Source: Zymobacter sp047495495
GTDB taxonomy: Bacteria; Pseudomonadota; Gammaproteobacteria; Pseudomonadales; Halomonadaceae
Length of the DNA: 64,000 nt
NCBI RefSeq assembly: GCF_047495495.1
Contig: NZ_CP179930.1
Span: forward strand, 2,542,001-2,606,000
Direction: 5' to 3'
The translations under genes were made by a program, and so were the position numbers. Of this stretch, positions 1 through 8,249 are shown piece by piece. Below the pieces are notes generated by a model, which was not told the DNA's origin, did no database searches, and saw nothing but the letters and a program-made list of their open reading frames with translations. Numbering within the stretch: position 1 is the first letter of the stretch; the number at the start of each line of letters is the position of its first letter.

Positions 1-1018
1 CATGCACGAGGTTTTTCTCTACCCCGCCCGCCACACGCCATTTCGGTGCGAACTGCCAGGCCAGCACGGGGCGCAGCAGCACGGTACTTTTGCTGCGGTC
101 GGTGTCGAGAGCCACACCGTGGTAGGTCTTGCTGCCGGTATAGCCGGTGTCGAACAGGTCGGTGCGGTCACCCACAACGCTTGAGGTTTCGAAGTAGACG
201 TTGCCGAACTGGCGCGACACCATCATCTGTCCGGCGCTGCCTGCACGGCCACGCCCTTCTTTTGCCTGATAACTGTAGCCAGCGCCATCTTTGTAGAGGT
301 TGTTGGCGGTATCGCCGCTGTAGCCGAGGAAAGTGTCGGCACCGACCGGGAACAGGTCATAGGCTTCGTAGCGACCCACGCGAGCGCTCCAACCATTGCG
401 CTGCCCGAAGGCGAACCATGCATCATCCAGCCCGACGCTGCCGGAGGTGTCCATCAGCGGTTGGATGCGGAAACTGGCGAACTTGTCGCCGTGGGTACGC
501 GTGCCCGCCGCTTCGAACATGATGCGGCCATCCTGCCCGAAGTGATGATGGTCACGGTGGTGGTTAATGTCATCGTTGCCGAACACCAAATTGCCCGTAT
601 CGGCATCGCTGTTGGCATTGATGTTGAGCTCAACGTCCCCGCTGAAGATCAGCGCGTTGCCGTGGCTGTTCACGACGCGGTATTGGTGCTCCGGGGCTGC
701 CGACGACGGGTTAGCATCCACAGCTGTAGCGGGCTCCTGTGGGGTACCTGCATCAACGGACACGCCCTGCCCGGCGCGTAAGGCCTGAGTAGGTGTGGCC
801 GCTACAGCAGAGGCAGGCGCCGCTGGGGCAGCGGTGCGCGCTTCGCGGGCCTGCTGTTCGGCGACAGTGACCCGTGCTTCAAGGCGGCTGACTTCGGCCT
901 TGAGTGCCTGCAGTTGCTGTAGCAGTTCGGCATTGGTGTCGGCATGCGCGCTGAAGGGGATCAGAGCGGCACCCGCCAGCAATGCGCTCAGCGGGCCGTA
1001 AAACGTCCTGTTGACCAT
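1..1018 (-). CDS. Outer-membrane carbohydrate porin, RafY-like (3' end outside window)
   Basis: The gene runs off the left edge; 339 N-terminal residues are visible. It opens with a signal peptide (MVNRTFYGPLSALLAGAAL, cleavage probably after FSAHA). A short leucine-heptad coiled coil follows at about residues 28-60, as in ScrY/LamB-type sugar porins, then an Ala/Pro-rich linker. Beta-strand sequence then begins (FSGDVELNIN, DGRIMFEAAG, FASFRIQPLM, SARVGRYEAYDLFP). The strand texture and the coiled coil suit a glycoporin, and I place it nearest the RafY-type family from memory. The ATG at 1018 is preceded by AAGGA about 14 nt upstream, which is rather far. The substrate is unknown, since no sugar transport genes are visible. 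Confidence 0.6.
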   Translation of the reverse strand, partial: MVNRTFYGPLSALLAGAALIPFSAHADTNAELLQQLQALKAEVSRLEARVTVAEQQAREARTAAPAAPASAVAATPTQALRAGQGVSVDAGTPQEPATAVDANPSSAAPEHQYRVVNSHGNALIFSGDVELNINANSDADTGNLVFGNDDINHHRDHHHFGQDGRIMFEAAGTRTHGDKFASFRIQPLMDTSGSVGLDDAWFAFGQRNGWSARVGRYEAYDLFPVGADTFLGYSGDTANNLYKDGAGYSYQAKEGRGRAGSAGQMMVSRQFGNVYFETSSVVGDRTDLFDTGYTGSKTYHGVALDTDRSKSTVLLRPVLAWQFAPKWRVAGGVEKNLVH

Positions 1019-1080
1019 GAGAGTGATGCAATCCTTATCGAGGGCGTGGTCGTCAGCACACGCCCTGCCCTCTCTTGGTA

Positions 1081-1839
1081 TCAGGAAGCGTGTACAACAA
1101 AATCGTGAATGACATCGCTGAGGCGCTCGGGGGTTTCCATCGGCAGAAGATGCCCGGCGTCTTCGATGACGTCGATACGGGGAGCCGTGAAGAAAGGCGC
1201 CACCATGCGTTCCTGCAGCGCAAGCGGCAGGGTCGGGTCTTTTTCGCCAACGACAATCAGCGTCGGCAGCGACAGTTCACCCACACGTCCGGACCAGTCT
1301 TCGTCAGCACCGGCCGTCGGCCAAGCCTTCCACGCCGCGCGATTGCCTCGCATGGCATCATCGACGGCGCGCTCGAAGACAGCTTCCGGTAACGGGTGTG
1401 CACAGGCGCTTTCGATGAATCGCACGGCTCCTGTACGGTCTCCTGCATAATGCGCCTGAAAGTCGCGGTCTTCGCGGCGGTCAGGTTGTGGTGCCAGCGG
1501 AGAGGAAGCCACCAGCACCAGCGCACGCAGCCAGTCGGGGGCCTGATCCGCGATAATCTGCGCAACCTTGCCCGTGAACGAGTGGCCAATCAAAACGACG
1601 CTGGACAATGACAGGGTATCAACGGTGTCGATCACCAAGCGGGCCATCGACGCCATGTCGAAGCCGCGCTGTCGATCGTTAGCCTCGCCGAAGCCGGGCA
1701 TGTCTAAGGCCACACAAGGGTGATAACGGCTCAGGATGGCCTGGGATTCAGTCCATTCGCGGCGCGAGCTGCCAAAAAAGTGCATCAGCACCAGTGTCGG
1801 CCCGCCATTGAGTTCGCCAGAACGTGTGAAGGGAAGCAT
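1081..1839 (-). CDS. Alpha/beta-fold hydrolase
   Basis: A 252-aa cytosolic alpha/beta hydrolase. The nucleophile elbow is GHSFTG (Ser near residue 87), the acid is probably the Asp of VVGEKDPTLP, and the catalytic His lies in AGHLLPMETP near the C-terminus. The oxyanion-hole stretch MHFFGSS replaces the common HG with HF. The length and cap-like middle resemble esterases and haloperoxidase-type hydrolases, but the substrate cannot be read from sequence. The start is supported by AAGGAG eight nt upstream. It lies 64 nt downstream of glnE on the same strand, so co-transcription is possible. Confidence 0.8.
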   Translation of the reverse strand: MLPFTRSGELNGGPTLVLMHFFGSSRREWTESQAILSRYHPCVALDMPGFGEANDRQRGFDMASMARLVIDTVDTLSLSSVVLIGHSFTGKVAQIIADQAPDWLRALVLVASSPLAPQPDRREDRDFQAHYAGDRTGAVRFIESACAHPLPEAVFERAVDDAMRGNRAAWKAWPTAGADEDWSGRVGELSLPTLIVVGEKDPTLPLALQERMVAPFFTAPRIDVIEDAGHLLPMETPERLSDVIHDFVVHAS

Positions 1840-1903
1840 CCGAAGACTCCTTGTCTCATGGGGATGCTTTCAGCGTAGACACTTCACTATCGGCCTGCCT
1901 CGC

Positions 1904-4810
1904 TCACTCCAACAGTCGCTGCCAGATGTGGCGTACCGTGGCGCGGTGTTCGTCCAGTGTCGGCAACTGTGCCTGTACATCTTTGTCCATCAGCAGCGCT
2001 GTGGCATGGACGCTCTGACGATAGTCAATCAGGATGCGATGAAGCACCTGCGCCTCTTCACTCGTCAGTATGCCGCACGTCGCCATCGTCTCTAGCAGAC
2101 GCACGTTGTCCGTCCATTCCACCAGTGAGGGATAGCGCGCCCCGTAGGCGAGCACCGCATACTGCGCCATGAACTCGATGTCGATCAATCCGCCTTTCAT
2201 CCGCTTGACGCTGCCATGCGTTTCATGATGCGCCAGCATCTTCTCGCGCATGGCGACAATCTCCTGCCGTACGAGTTCAGAATCGCGCGGCTGGCTCAGC
2301 AGCGCATGACGCAGCTGAGTGAAGCGTTCGCACAGCGTGGGGGTACCAGCGACCGCCCGTGCCCGCACCAGTGCCTGCTGCTCCCACAGCCATGCCTGAC
2401 GCTGCTGGTAGTCTTCAAACGCGGTCAACGATGAGACCAGCAGTCCCGAGTTGCCCGACGGCCGCAGCCGCATATCAACGTCGTACAGCACGCCACTGGG
2501 GGTCATTGCTGTCAGCAGGTGGATAATGCGCTGGCCCAGACGGGTCATAAACACGGCGTTGTCTAGCGCACGATGGCCGCCAACGGTCGTTCCCTGCGGA
2601 TCAGCATCGTGCAGAAAGACCAGATCTAGATCAGAGTCGTAGCCCAACTCGATGCTACCCAGCTTGCCATAGCCCACGATGATGAAACCGGCCGGTTCAC
2701 CGTCCTCGCGCAGTGGTTCACCATGGCGTGCGGCCAGCGTACGTCGTGCCATCACCAACACGCGGCGCAGCAGCACTTCCGCCACGGCGGTCAGGGCATC
2801 GCTGACCTGCATCAGCGAGCGCAGCCCGAACAGATCAGAGGCGGCAATGCGCAGCATCTGGGCATGTCTGAACTGCCGCAGCGCCTCAAGCTGCGCTTCT
2901 TCATCTTCCAGCGGCAGCCGGTTGAGGGTTTGATCCAGCTCGGCATCCAGATCCTCGGGGGTGACCCCGGTATCAAGCAGCGAGGGGTCCAGCAATTCAT
3001 CCAGCAGTACCGGATAGCGGGCCAGCCGCTCGGCCGTCCACGGGCTAGCCGCACACAGCAAGATCAGCTGATGACGAGCCTTTGGGTTCTCCCACAACAG
3101 CGCCAGATAGGCAGTGCGTCGCAGCACGGCCTCCACCAGCGCAAGAACGCGGGGCAGCACCTTATCATGAGGCAGCGCCTGCGTGTAGCGCGCCAGTGCA
3201 TCATGTCCTTGAATACTCACCACTTCTTCAAGCAGCGATGGCATCAGACGGTCCAGCCGTTCACGCCCGATCGCCTGCATCTGTCTGACTGCGCGCCCAT
3301 CCGCCAGCGTACGGATGTAGTGCCATGCCTGCGTAGGCGACTCATAGCCCGCTGCCTGCAGCAGCGCTTCCGCTTCCGGCTGATCAAGCAGTCCTTCCCA
3401 CAGTGCCTGCCACGGGCTGTCGTTGCTGCCATCGTCGCCTTCGGGTTCTGCTTCATCGGGTGACGTGATCAAAGCCATAAAGGCGGCATGGACGCGCTGG
3501 CGCACCTGTGCCAGCGGCTGCATGACCGCCGCCCAGTCAGGCACATTCAGCATCACGGCAACACGCAGACGCGTTGCATCGTCATCAGGAAGGCGCTGCG
3601 TCTGCGCATCATCGACGGCCTGTAGGGCATGCTCCAGCGTACGCAGCCAGGCATAGTCGTCCTGCAGCGTGCTCACCTGTTCGGCAGGAAGTAGACGCTC
3701 GTCGACCAACGCGGTCATGGCCTGCCGCAGCGAGGGGGTCTGAAGGCGGACGTGCCGCCCACCGTGGATCAGCTGACCGGCCTGTACGATAAACTCGACT
3801 TCGCGGATCCCGCCCTCCCCCAGCTTGATGTCCTGCTCACGCCCTTGACGCCGCACTTCACGCTGAATGCGCTGCTTCATATCCCGCAGCGCGTCGATCA
3901 CCCCGAAGTCGATATAACGGCGATAGATGAAAGGACGCAGCGTCGCCAGCAGTTCATAGCCCGCGGCAATGTCCCCGGCCACCGGACGCGCCTTGATCAG
4001 CGCATAGCGTTCCCATTCGCGCCCGTGCTGTTGGTAGTAACGCTCCAGCGATGCAAAGCTGCCCACCAACGGGCCACCATCGCCGAACGGCCGCAGGCGC
4101 ATATCGACGCGAAATACCTGTCCGTCCTCGGTCACGGCATCCAGCGCACGGATCAGTGCCTGCCCTAAGCGCGTGAAATACTCCTGATGCGACAGTGAAC
4201 GTCTACCGCCTGTGGTCTCACCACCCTCGCTGTAGGCCATGATCAGATCAATGTCGGAAGACAGATTCAGCTCGCCCGCCCCCAGCTTGCCCATGCCCAG
4301 CACCACCAGACGCGGCACCTGTCCGCCAACAGCCTGTGGTCGCCCCCAGCGCTCGCTCAGCGCCTGTTCCAGCCAGCCCAGTGTCTGTTCAAGGACGGTT
4401 TCCGCCAGCCATGAGGCTCCCGCCGCCACCTGCCATGCCGACGCATGCTGGTTGATCTGCTGCCAGAGCAACCGTAGCTGGCACGCATGCCGGAACTCGC
4501 GCAGCGCGCGATAGAGGCCAACTTCATCATTCACTCGCGCGATACGCTGGGCCAGATCCGCCTTCATCGCCGCGTGGTCGAGCGGTATCCACAACGGATC
4601 ACCCAGCAGCCACGGGTGGCGGCTCAGCGCGCGATCGACGAAACGTGATGTGGCCAGTAGCCTTAACCAACCTTGGCGCTGCTCATCATCAAGTGCAATG
4701 TGGCGGGCATTCTCGGCACAGGCGGCAAGGTGCAGGTCAAGGCGCGCTTCGGCGTCATGAAACAGCGTGGCTGTGGATGGCACTTCATGAGAAGGGGGTG
4801 TGGATAACAT
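1904..4810 (-). CDS. glnE: Bifunctional glutamine synthetase adenylyltransferase / adenylyl-removing enzyme
   Basis: A 968-aa enzyme, close to the usual GlnE length. It attaches and removes AMP on glutamine synthetase in response to PII and glutamine. Both nucleotidyltransferase domains are visible. The N-terminal adenylyl-removing half has GMGKLGAGE at 172-180, SDIDL at 185-189 and VDMRLRPFG near 235. The C-terminal adenylylating half has GYGKLGS at 713-719, SDLDL at 726-730 and a second VDMRLRPSG. The acidic, low-complexity stretch near 451-465 (PDEAEPEGDDGSND) is probably an interdomain linker. The ATG at 4810 has GGAG nine nt upstream. Confidence 0.97.
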   Translation of the reverse strand: MLSTPPSHEVPSTATLFHDAEARLDLHLAACAENARHIALDDEQRQGWLRLLATSRFVDRALSRHPWLLGDPLWIPLDHAAMKADLAQRIARVNDEVGLYRALREFRHACQLRLLWQQINQHASAWQVAAGASWLAETVLEQTLGWLEQALSERWGRPQAVGGQVPRLVVLGMGKLGAGELNLSSDIDLIMAYSEGGETTGGRRSLSHQEYFTRLGQALIRALDAVTEDGQVFRVDMRLRPFGDGGPLVGSFASLERYYQQHGREWERYALIKARPVAGDIAAGYELLATLRPFIYRRYIDFGVIDALRDMKQRIQREVRRQGREQDIKLGEGGIREVEFIVQAGQLIHGGRHVRLQTPSLRQAMTALVDERLLPAEQVSTLQDDYAWLRTLEHALQAVDDAQTQRLPDDDATRLRVAVMLNVPDWAAVMQPLAQVRQRVHAAFMALITSPDEAEPEGDDGSNDSPWQALWEGLLDQPEAEALLQAAGYESPTQAWHYIRTLADGRAVRQMQAIGRERLDRLMPSLLEEVVSIQGHDALARYTQALPHDKVLPRVLALVEAVLRRTAYLALLWENPKARHQLILLCAASPWTAERLARYPVLLDELLDPSLLDTGVTPEDLDAELDQTLNRLPLEDEEAQLEALRQFRHAQMLRIAASDLFGLRSLMQVSDALTAVAEVLLRRVLVMARRTLAARHGEPLREDGEPAGFIIVGYGKLGSIELGYDSDLDLVFLHDADPQGTTVGGHRALDNAVFMTRLGQRIIHLLTAMTPSGVLYDVDMRLRPSGNSGLLVSSLTAFEDYQQRQAWLWEQQALVRARAVAGTPTLCERFTQLRHALLSQPRDSELVRQEIVAMREKMLAHHETHGSVKRMKGGLIDIEFMAQYAVLAYGARYPSLVEWTDNVRLLETMATCGILTSEEAQVLHRILIDYRQSVHATALLMDKDVQAQLPTLDEHRATVRHIWQRLLE

Positions 4811-4861
4811 GACGGCAGGCTCCGGAAGCGACGGTCATCGCCCAGTATACCCATCCTTACC

Positions 4862-4900
4862 GGCATAAAAATGCCAACGGCCCGAGACGGGCCGTTGGCA
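4862..4900 (-). terminator. Rho-independent terminator of ackA-pta
   Basis: A perfect 12-bp stem (TGCCAACGGCCC at 4872-4883 paired with 4889-4900) with a 5-nt loop. Read on the minus strand it is followed by TTTTTAT. It sits just after the pta stop and before glnE. Confidence 0.9.
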
Positions 4901-4923
4901 GCATAACGATGTTGCACTCGCAC

Positions 4924-6567
4924 TCAGGGCGTGGTCTGCGCCTGCACCGCGGTCAGTGCGATGGTGTACACGATGTCTTCGATCAGCGCACCGCGTGACA
5001 GGTCGTTGACCGGCTTACGCAGCCCCTGCAGCATCGGGCCAACCGCCAGCACCTGCGCCGAACGCTGCACGGCCTTGTAGGTGGTGTTACCCGTATTAAG
5101 ATCGGGGAACACCATCACGTTGGCGCGACCAGCAACGGCGCTGTCGGGTGCTTTCTGACGCCCTACGCCAGGCACAGTGGCTGCGTCGTACTGCAGCGGA
5201 CCATCCAGCACCAGATCCGGGCGTTTTTCCTGAGCGACAGCAACGGCCTGACGCACTTTGTCTACCGCCGGGCCACTGCCGGAGGTGCCGGTAGAATAGG
5301 ACACCAGTGCCACTCGCGGTGACAGCCCGAAGGCCTGCGCAGAATCGGCGGACTGCATAGCGATTTCAGCCAGCTGTTCGACGGTGGGATCAGGTGTGAT
5401 CGCACAGTCACCAAACACCATGACCTGATCAGGCAGCAGCATGAAGAAGATACTTGAGACCGTTGAAGAACCTTCGGCCGTTTTGATGAGTTGCAGTGCC
5501 GGGCGCACGGTGCTGGCGGTGGTATGCACGGCACCAGAAACCAGCCCATCGACATCATCTTCGGCCAGCATCATCGTACCCAACACCACGGTATCTTCCA
5601 GCATGTGGCGTGCCTTGTCAGGCGTCATGCCTTTGTGGCTGCGCAGCTCGACCAGCGGCGGTACATAGCGTTCGCGAATGTCATCAGGATCGATGATTTC
5701 AATGCCTTCCGCCGGCAGCGTCAGCCCTTCCTGCTGAAGCGCCGCGTTGATGGCATCACGCTTGCCGATCAACACGCAGGTCGCGATGCCGCGTTCGGCA
5801 CAGTGAATGGCTGCATGCAGCGTGCGCGGTTCGTCCCCTTCGGGCAGTACGATGCGCTGACGCGAGGACTGTGCCTTGCGCAGCAGGCGCTGGCGAAACA
5901 TCGACGGCGTCAGTGGCGTTTCACGCGGGAAGGACAGCGCCGCCTCAAGCGGTGCCAGCGAGACAGCGGCGGCGATATCATCAACTGACGCGGTGCTCAA
6001 GCTACTGGCGATCACCGGCAGCCTATCGCCCAGCACGGAGGTCAGTGTGGTTGGCACCACCAGGTCGCTGGAGACCAGCACGCCAATCAGGTACGGGCAC
6101 TGGCGTGCCAGCAAGGTGCGGCTCAGCGTGAGTCGCGCGGCAATATCAGATGCGCTGTCGTGACTACCGTCTAGCGCCAGCACCAGCCGTGCGCCCACGC
6201 TCTGGGCCAACAGGCCATTCAGCGAGATAGGCAGGCGGCCATCACTGTCAATATGAACCCCTTCGATCAACACGATATCGACACTGTCGACGAGCTCGTC
6301 GACGCGTGCGACCAGCGTTTCCTGCAACGTCGACAGTTCATCCTGTATCAACAGGGTCTCGACATCGGCTTGTGTCATCAACGGTGCCAGCGTGCCACCC
6401 AGCGCCTGCTGCTGTTGTTCGGTGGACTCTCCCGTCAGCACAACCGGCTTGAGATAGCCCAGGCGGTGTCCCGCGGACGTCAGTGCCTTTGCCAGCCCCA
6501 GTGTCTGGGCGGTCAGTCCCGCATTGCGCCCAGCGGGCGCGACATACACGATCAAGCTCAAGGTCAT
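4924..6567 (-). CDS. pta: Phosphate acetyltransferase, short form without the central domain
   Basis: Interconverts acetyl-CoA and acetyl phosphate; with AckA just upstream it forms the acetate overflow/fermentation pathway. The 547-aa protein has an N-terminal P-loop-like domain (APAGRNAGLT; about residues 1-225) and a C-terminal PTA_PTB catalytic domain starting near IVLPEGDEPRTLHAA (about 245) and holding SYSTGTSGSG and the NTTYKAVQRSA region. Enterobacterial Pta is about 714 aa and has a DRTGG domain between these two; here they are nearly adjacent, so that domain is missing. The chosen ATG (6567) directly abuts GAGGAG. A TTG two codons later has better spacing, so the exact start is uncertain by a few residues. 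Confidence 0.93.
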   Translation of the reverse strand: MTLSLIVYVAPAGRNAGLTAQTLGLAKALTSAGHRLGYLKPVVLTGESTEQQQQALGGTLAPLMTQADVETLLIQDELSTLQETLVARVDELVDSVDIVLIEGVHIDSDGRLPISLNGLLAQSVGARLVLALDGSHDSASDIAARLTLSRTLLARQCPYLIGVLVSSDLVVPTTLTSVLGDRLPVIASSLSTASVDDIAAAVSLAPLEAALSFPRETPLTPSMFRQRLLRKAQSSRQRIVLPEGDEPRTLHAAIHCAERGIATCVLIGKRDAINAALQQEGLTLPAEGIEIIDPDDIRERYVPPLVELRSHKGMTPDKARHMLEDTVVLGTMMLAEDDVDGLVSGAVHTTASTVRPALQLIKTAEGSSTVSSIFFMLLPDQVMVFGDCAITPDPTVEQLAEIAMQSADSAQAFGLSPRVALVSYSTGTSGSGPAVDKVRQAVAVAQEKRPDLVLDGPLQYDAATVPGVGRQKAPDSAVAGRANVMVFPDLNTGNTTYKAVQRSAQVLAVGPMLQGLRKPVNDLSRGALIEDIVYTIALTAVQAQTTP

Positions 6568-6650
6568 CTCCTCGGTTCTTTGCCAACGGGTATCCCATAC
6601 CTGCCTAGGACGCCCGCACAGATTCATCGGGACACCGCAGCCACCGCCGC

Positions 6651-7847
6651 TCAGCCAATCAGTTCGGCAGTGCTGCGCGCAATCATCAGTTCCTCATTGG
6701 TCGGAATGACAGCGACCAGCGGGCCATTCGTACCTTCCGGGCTGATCACGCGGGTGCAGCCCATGGCCGCGTCGTTGCGCTCCGCATCAACGGCTACGCC
6801 CAGCAGCGCCAGTCGTTTGGCGGTCGCGGCGCGCAGCGTTGGGGCATTCTCACCGATGCCGCCAGTAAAGATCAGTGCATCAAGGCGCGGGAAGTTAGTC
6901 GCCAGCCCCCCCAGCAGACGTGCCAAACGATGCACGGTCACGCCTAGCGCCAGCTGCGCCTGTTCGTGCCCTTCCGCCGCGGCGTCACGCACCGTGCGAT
7001 AGTCGGAGGACAGTCCTGTCATACCGATCAGGCCGCTTTTCTTGTTCAGCAGATCATCAAGCTCGTCGATTCCCATACCGGTCTGGCGTGCGATATGGAA
7101 GATTGCACCGGGGTCGATATCACCAGAACGGGTTCCCATGACCAGACCTTCCAGCGGGGTCATACCCATAGTGGTATCGACGCTGCGCCCATTCTGCACC
7201 GCCGCGACTGACGCGCCGTTACCCAAATGAGCCACCAGAATGTTGTGATCCTCCGGGTCGAGGTTCAACAGCTCAACCGCCTGCCGCGCAACATAGTCAT
7301 GACTGGTGCCGTGCGCACCGTAGCGGCGCACACCATATTCGGTGTAGAAGCGCGGCGGAATGGCGTAGCGATAGGCGGACGGTGGCATTGTCTGATGGAA
7401 GGCCGTATCGAACACGGCGACCTGAGGCAGCCCCGGGAACGCCTTTCCAGCGGCCCGAATGCCCATCAGGTTGCTGGGGTTGTGCAGCGGTGCCAGCGAG
7501 CATAGCGCTTCGATGCCCGCTTCAACCTCGGGCGTGACCAGTACCGGGCGGTCGAACAGTTCGCCACCATTAACAACGCGGTGGCCGACCGCGATCACGC
7601 TGTCTCGCCAACCCAGCGCCTCAAGATGATCCAGCAGCAGAGCAATGGCCTCTTCGTGCCCACCGTTGGGCAGGCCGAACGTTGTCCTTTCGTTCCCTTG
7701 CTTGATCGTTACGGAAGCATTGTCCATCCCTAGACACTCTACCAGCCCAGACAGCCAGGTTTGCGTACCTTCGGGTGACAACAGAGCGAATTTCAGCGAT
7801 GAACTACCACAGTTCAATACCAGAATACGCTGAGCGTCATGTGCCAT
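6651..7847 (-). CDS. ackA: Acetate kinase
   Basis: Makes ATP and acetate from acetyl phosphate. The 398-aa length fits the family. The N-terminal phosphate-binding strand ILVLNCGSSSLKFALL, the substrate region VFDTAFHQTMP, GAHGTSHDYV and the ATP-site LGNGASVAA and IFTGGIGENAP are all present. The ATG at 7847 is chosen because AGGAG lies eight nt upstream; an in-frame TTG further upstream has none. It is 83 nt upstream of pta and both share the terminator at 4862-4900. Confidence 0.97.
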   Translation of the reverse strand: MAHDAQRILVLNCGSSSLKFALLSPEGTQTWLSGLVECLGMDNASVTIKQGNERTTFGLPNGGHEEAIALLLDHLEALGWRDSVIAVGHRVVNGGELFDRPVLVTPEVEAGIEALCSLAPLHNPSNLMGIRAAGKAFPGLPQVAVFDTAFHQTMPPSAYRYAIPPRFYTEYGVRRYGAHGTSHDYVARQAVELLNLDPEDHNILVAHLGNGASVAAVQNGRSVDTTMGMTPLEGLVMGTRSGDIDPGAIFHIARQTGMGIDELDDLLNKKSGLIGMTGLSSDYRTVRDAAAEGHEQAQLALGVTVHRLARLLGGLATNFPRLDALIFTGGIGENAPTLRAATAKRLALLGVAVDAERNDAAMGCTRVISPEGTNGPLVAVIPTNEELMIARSTAELIG

Positions 7848-7937
7848 CTCTTTAACTCCTGCAAACTGCAATCGTAATCGTGATGAAATGGAAGGTCAGG
7901 CACGTCACAGTGGGACATGTCGCCCGTTTCCATCTGA

Positions 7938-7951
7938 ATACCCGCGGGTAT
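7938..7951. promoter_or_regulatory. Perfect 14-nt palindrome upstream of ackA
   Basis: ATACCCGCGGGTAT is fully self-complementary and lies 91 nt upstream of the ackA ATG, where a regulator operator could sit. Which protein would bind it is unknown. Confidence 0.4.
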
Positions 7952-7992
7952 CGTCATTGTGTGAAGGCCGTCAGTGAAGCGCTGTCGCAGCG

Positions 7993-8005
7993 TTCCAAAT
8001 TGGAA
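7993..8005. promoter_or_regulatory. Inverted repeat TTCCAA-N-TTGGAA upstream of ackA
   Basis: Six-bp arms around one central base, about 146 nt upstream of ackA and 42 nt beyond the 14-nt palindrome. A second GTTTCCA half-site occurs near 7926-7932. Possible operator; inference only. Confidence 0.3.
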
Positions 8006-8249
8006 ACGGCACACGAAATAAGGCAGTAGACCCCATTCGCTGTCAAGCGGGAATACTGCTTCCGTCGCAGCACTCCGCCTGTGCGACCGCCATCAACGCT
8101 TATGCGATGATGGCGCCCTCATTATTCTTCATTATGATCGGACGGCATTCCGAACCGTCTTTTACGACCGAAACCGACGTTCTCATCAGCTCTAAGTCCA
8201 TGAAGAAACGTCCACTTCTACCATTACCGCGGTCAGTCCTGCCATTTCA

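Larger units (their letters stand above)
7848..8249. other. Intergenic region upstream of ackA, no gene seen
   Basis: About 400 nt between ackA and the Sel1-repeat gene. A 74-codon plus-strand ORF (8107-8331) has no convincing ribosome-binding site or family resemblance. The notable content is the two inverted repeats listed separately. Confidence 0.6.

Noticed and set aside
2723..3463. 246-codon plus-strand ORF
   Set aside because: It lies wholly antisense to glnE, whose domains are intact; its His/Gln/Arg-rich content is typical of an antisense shadow.
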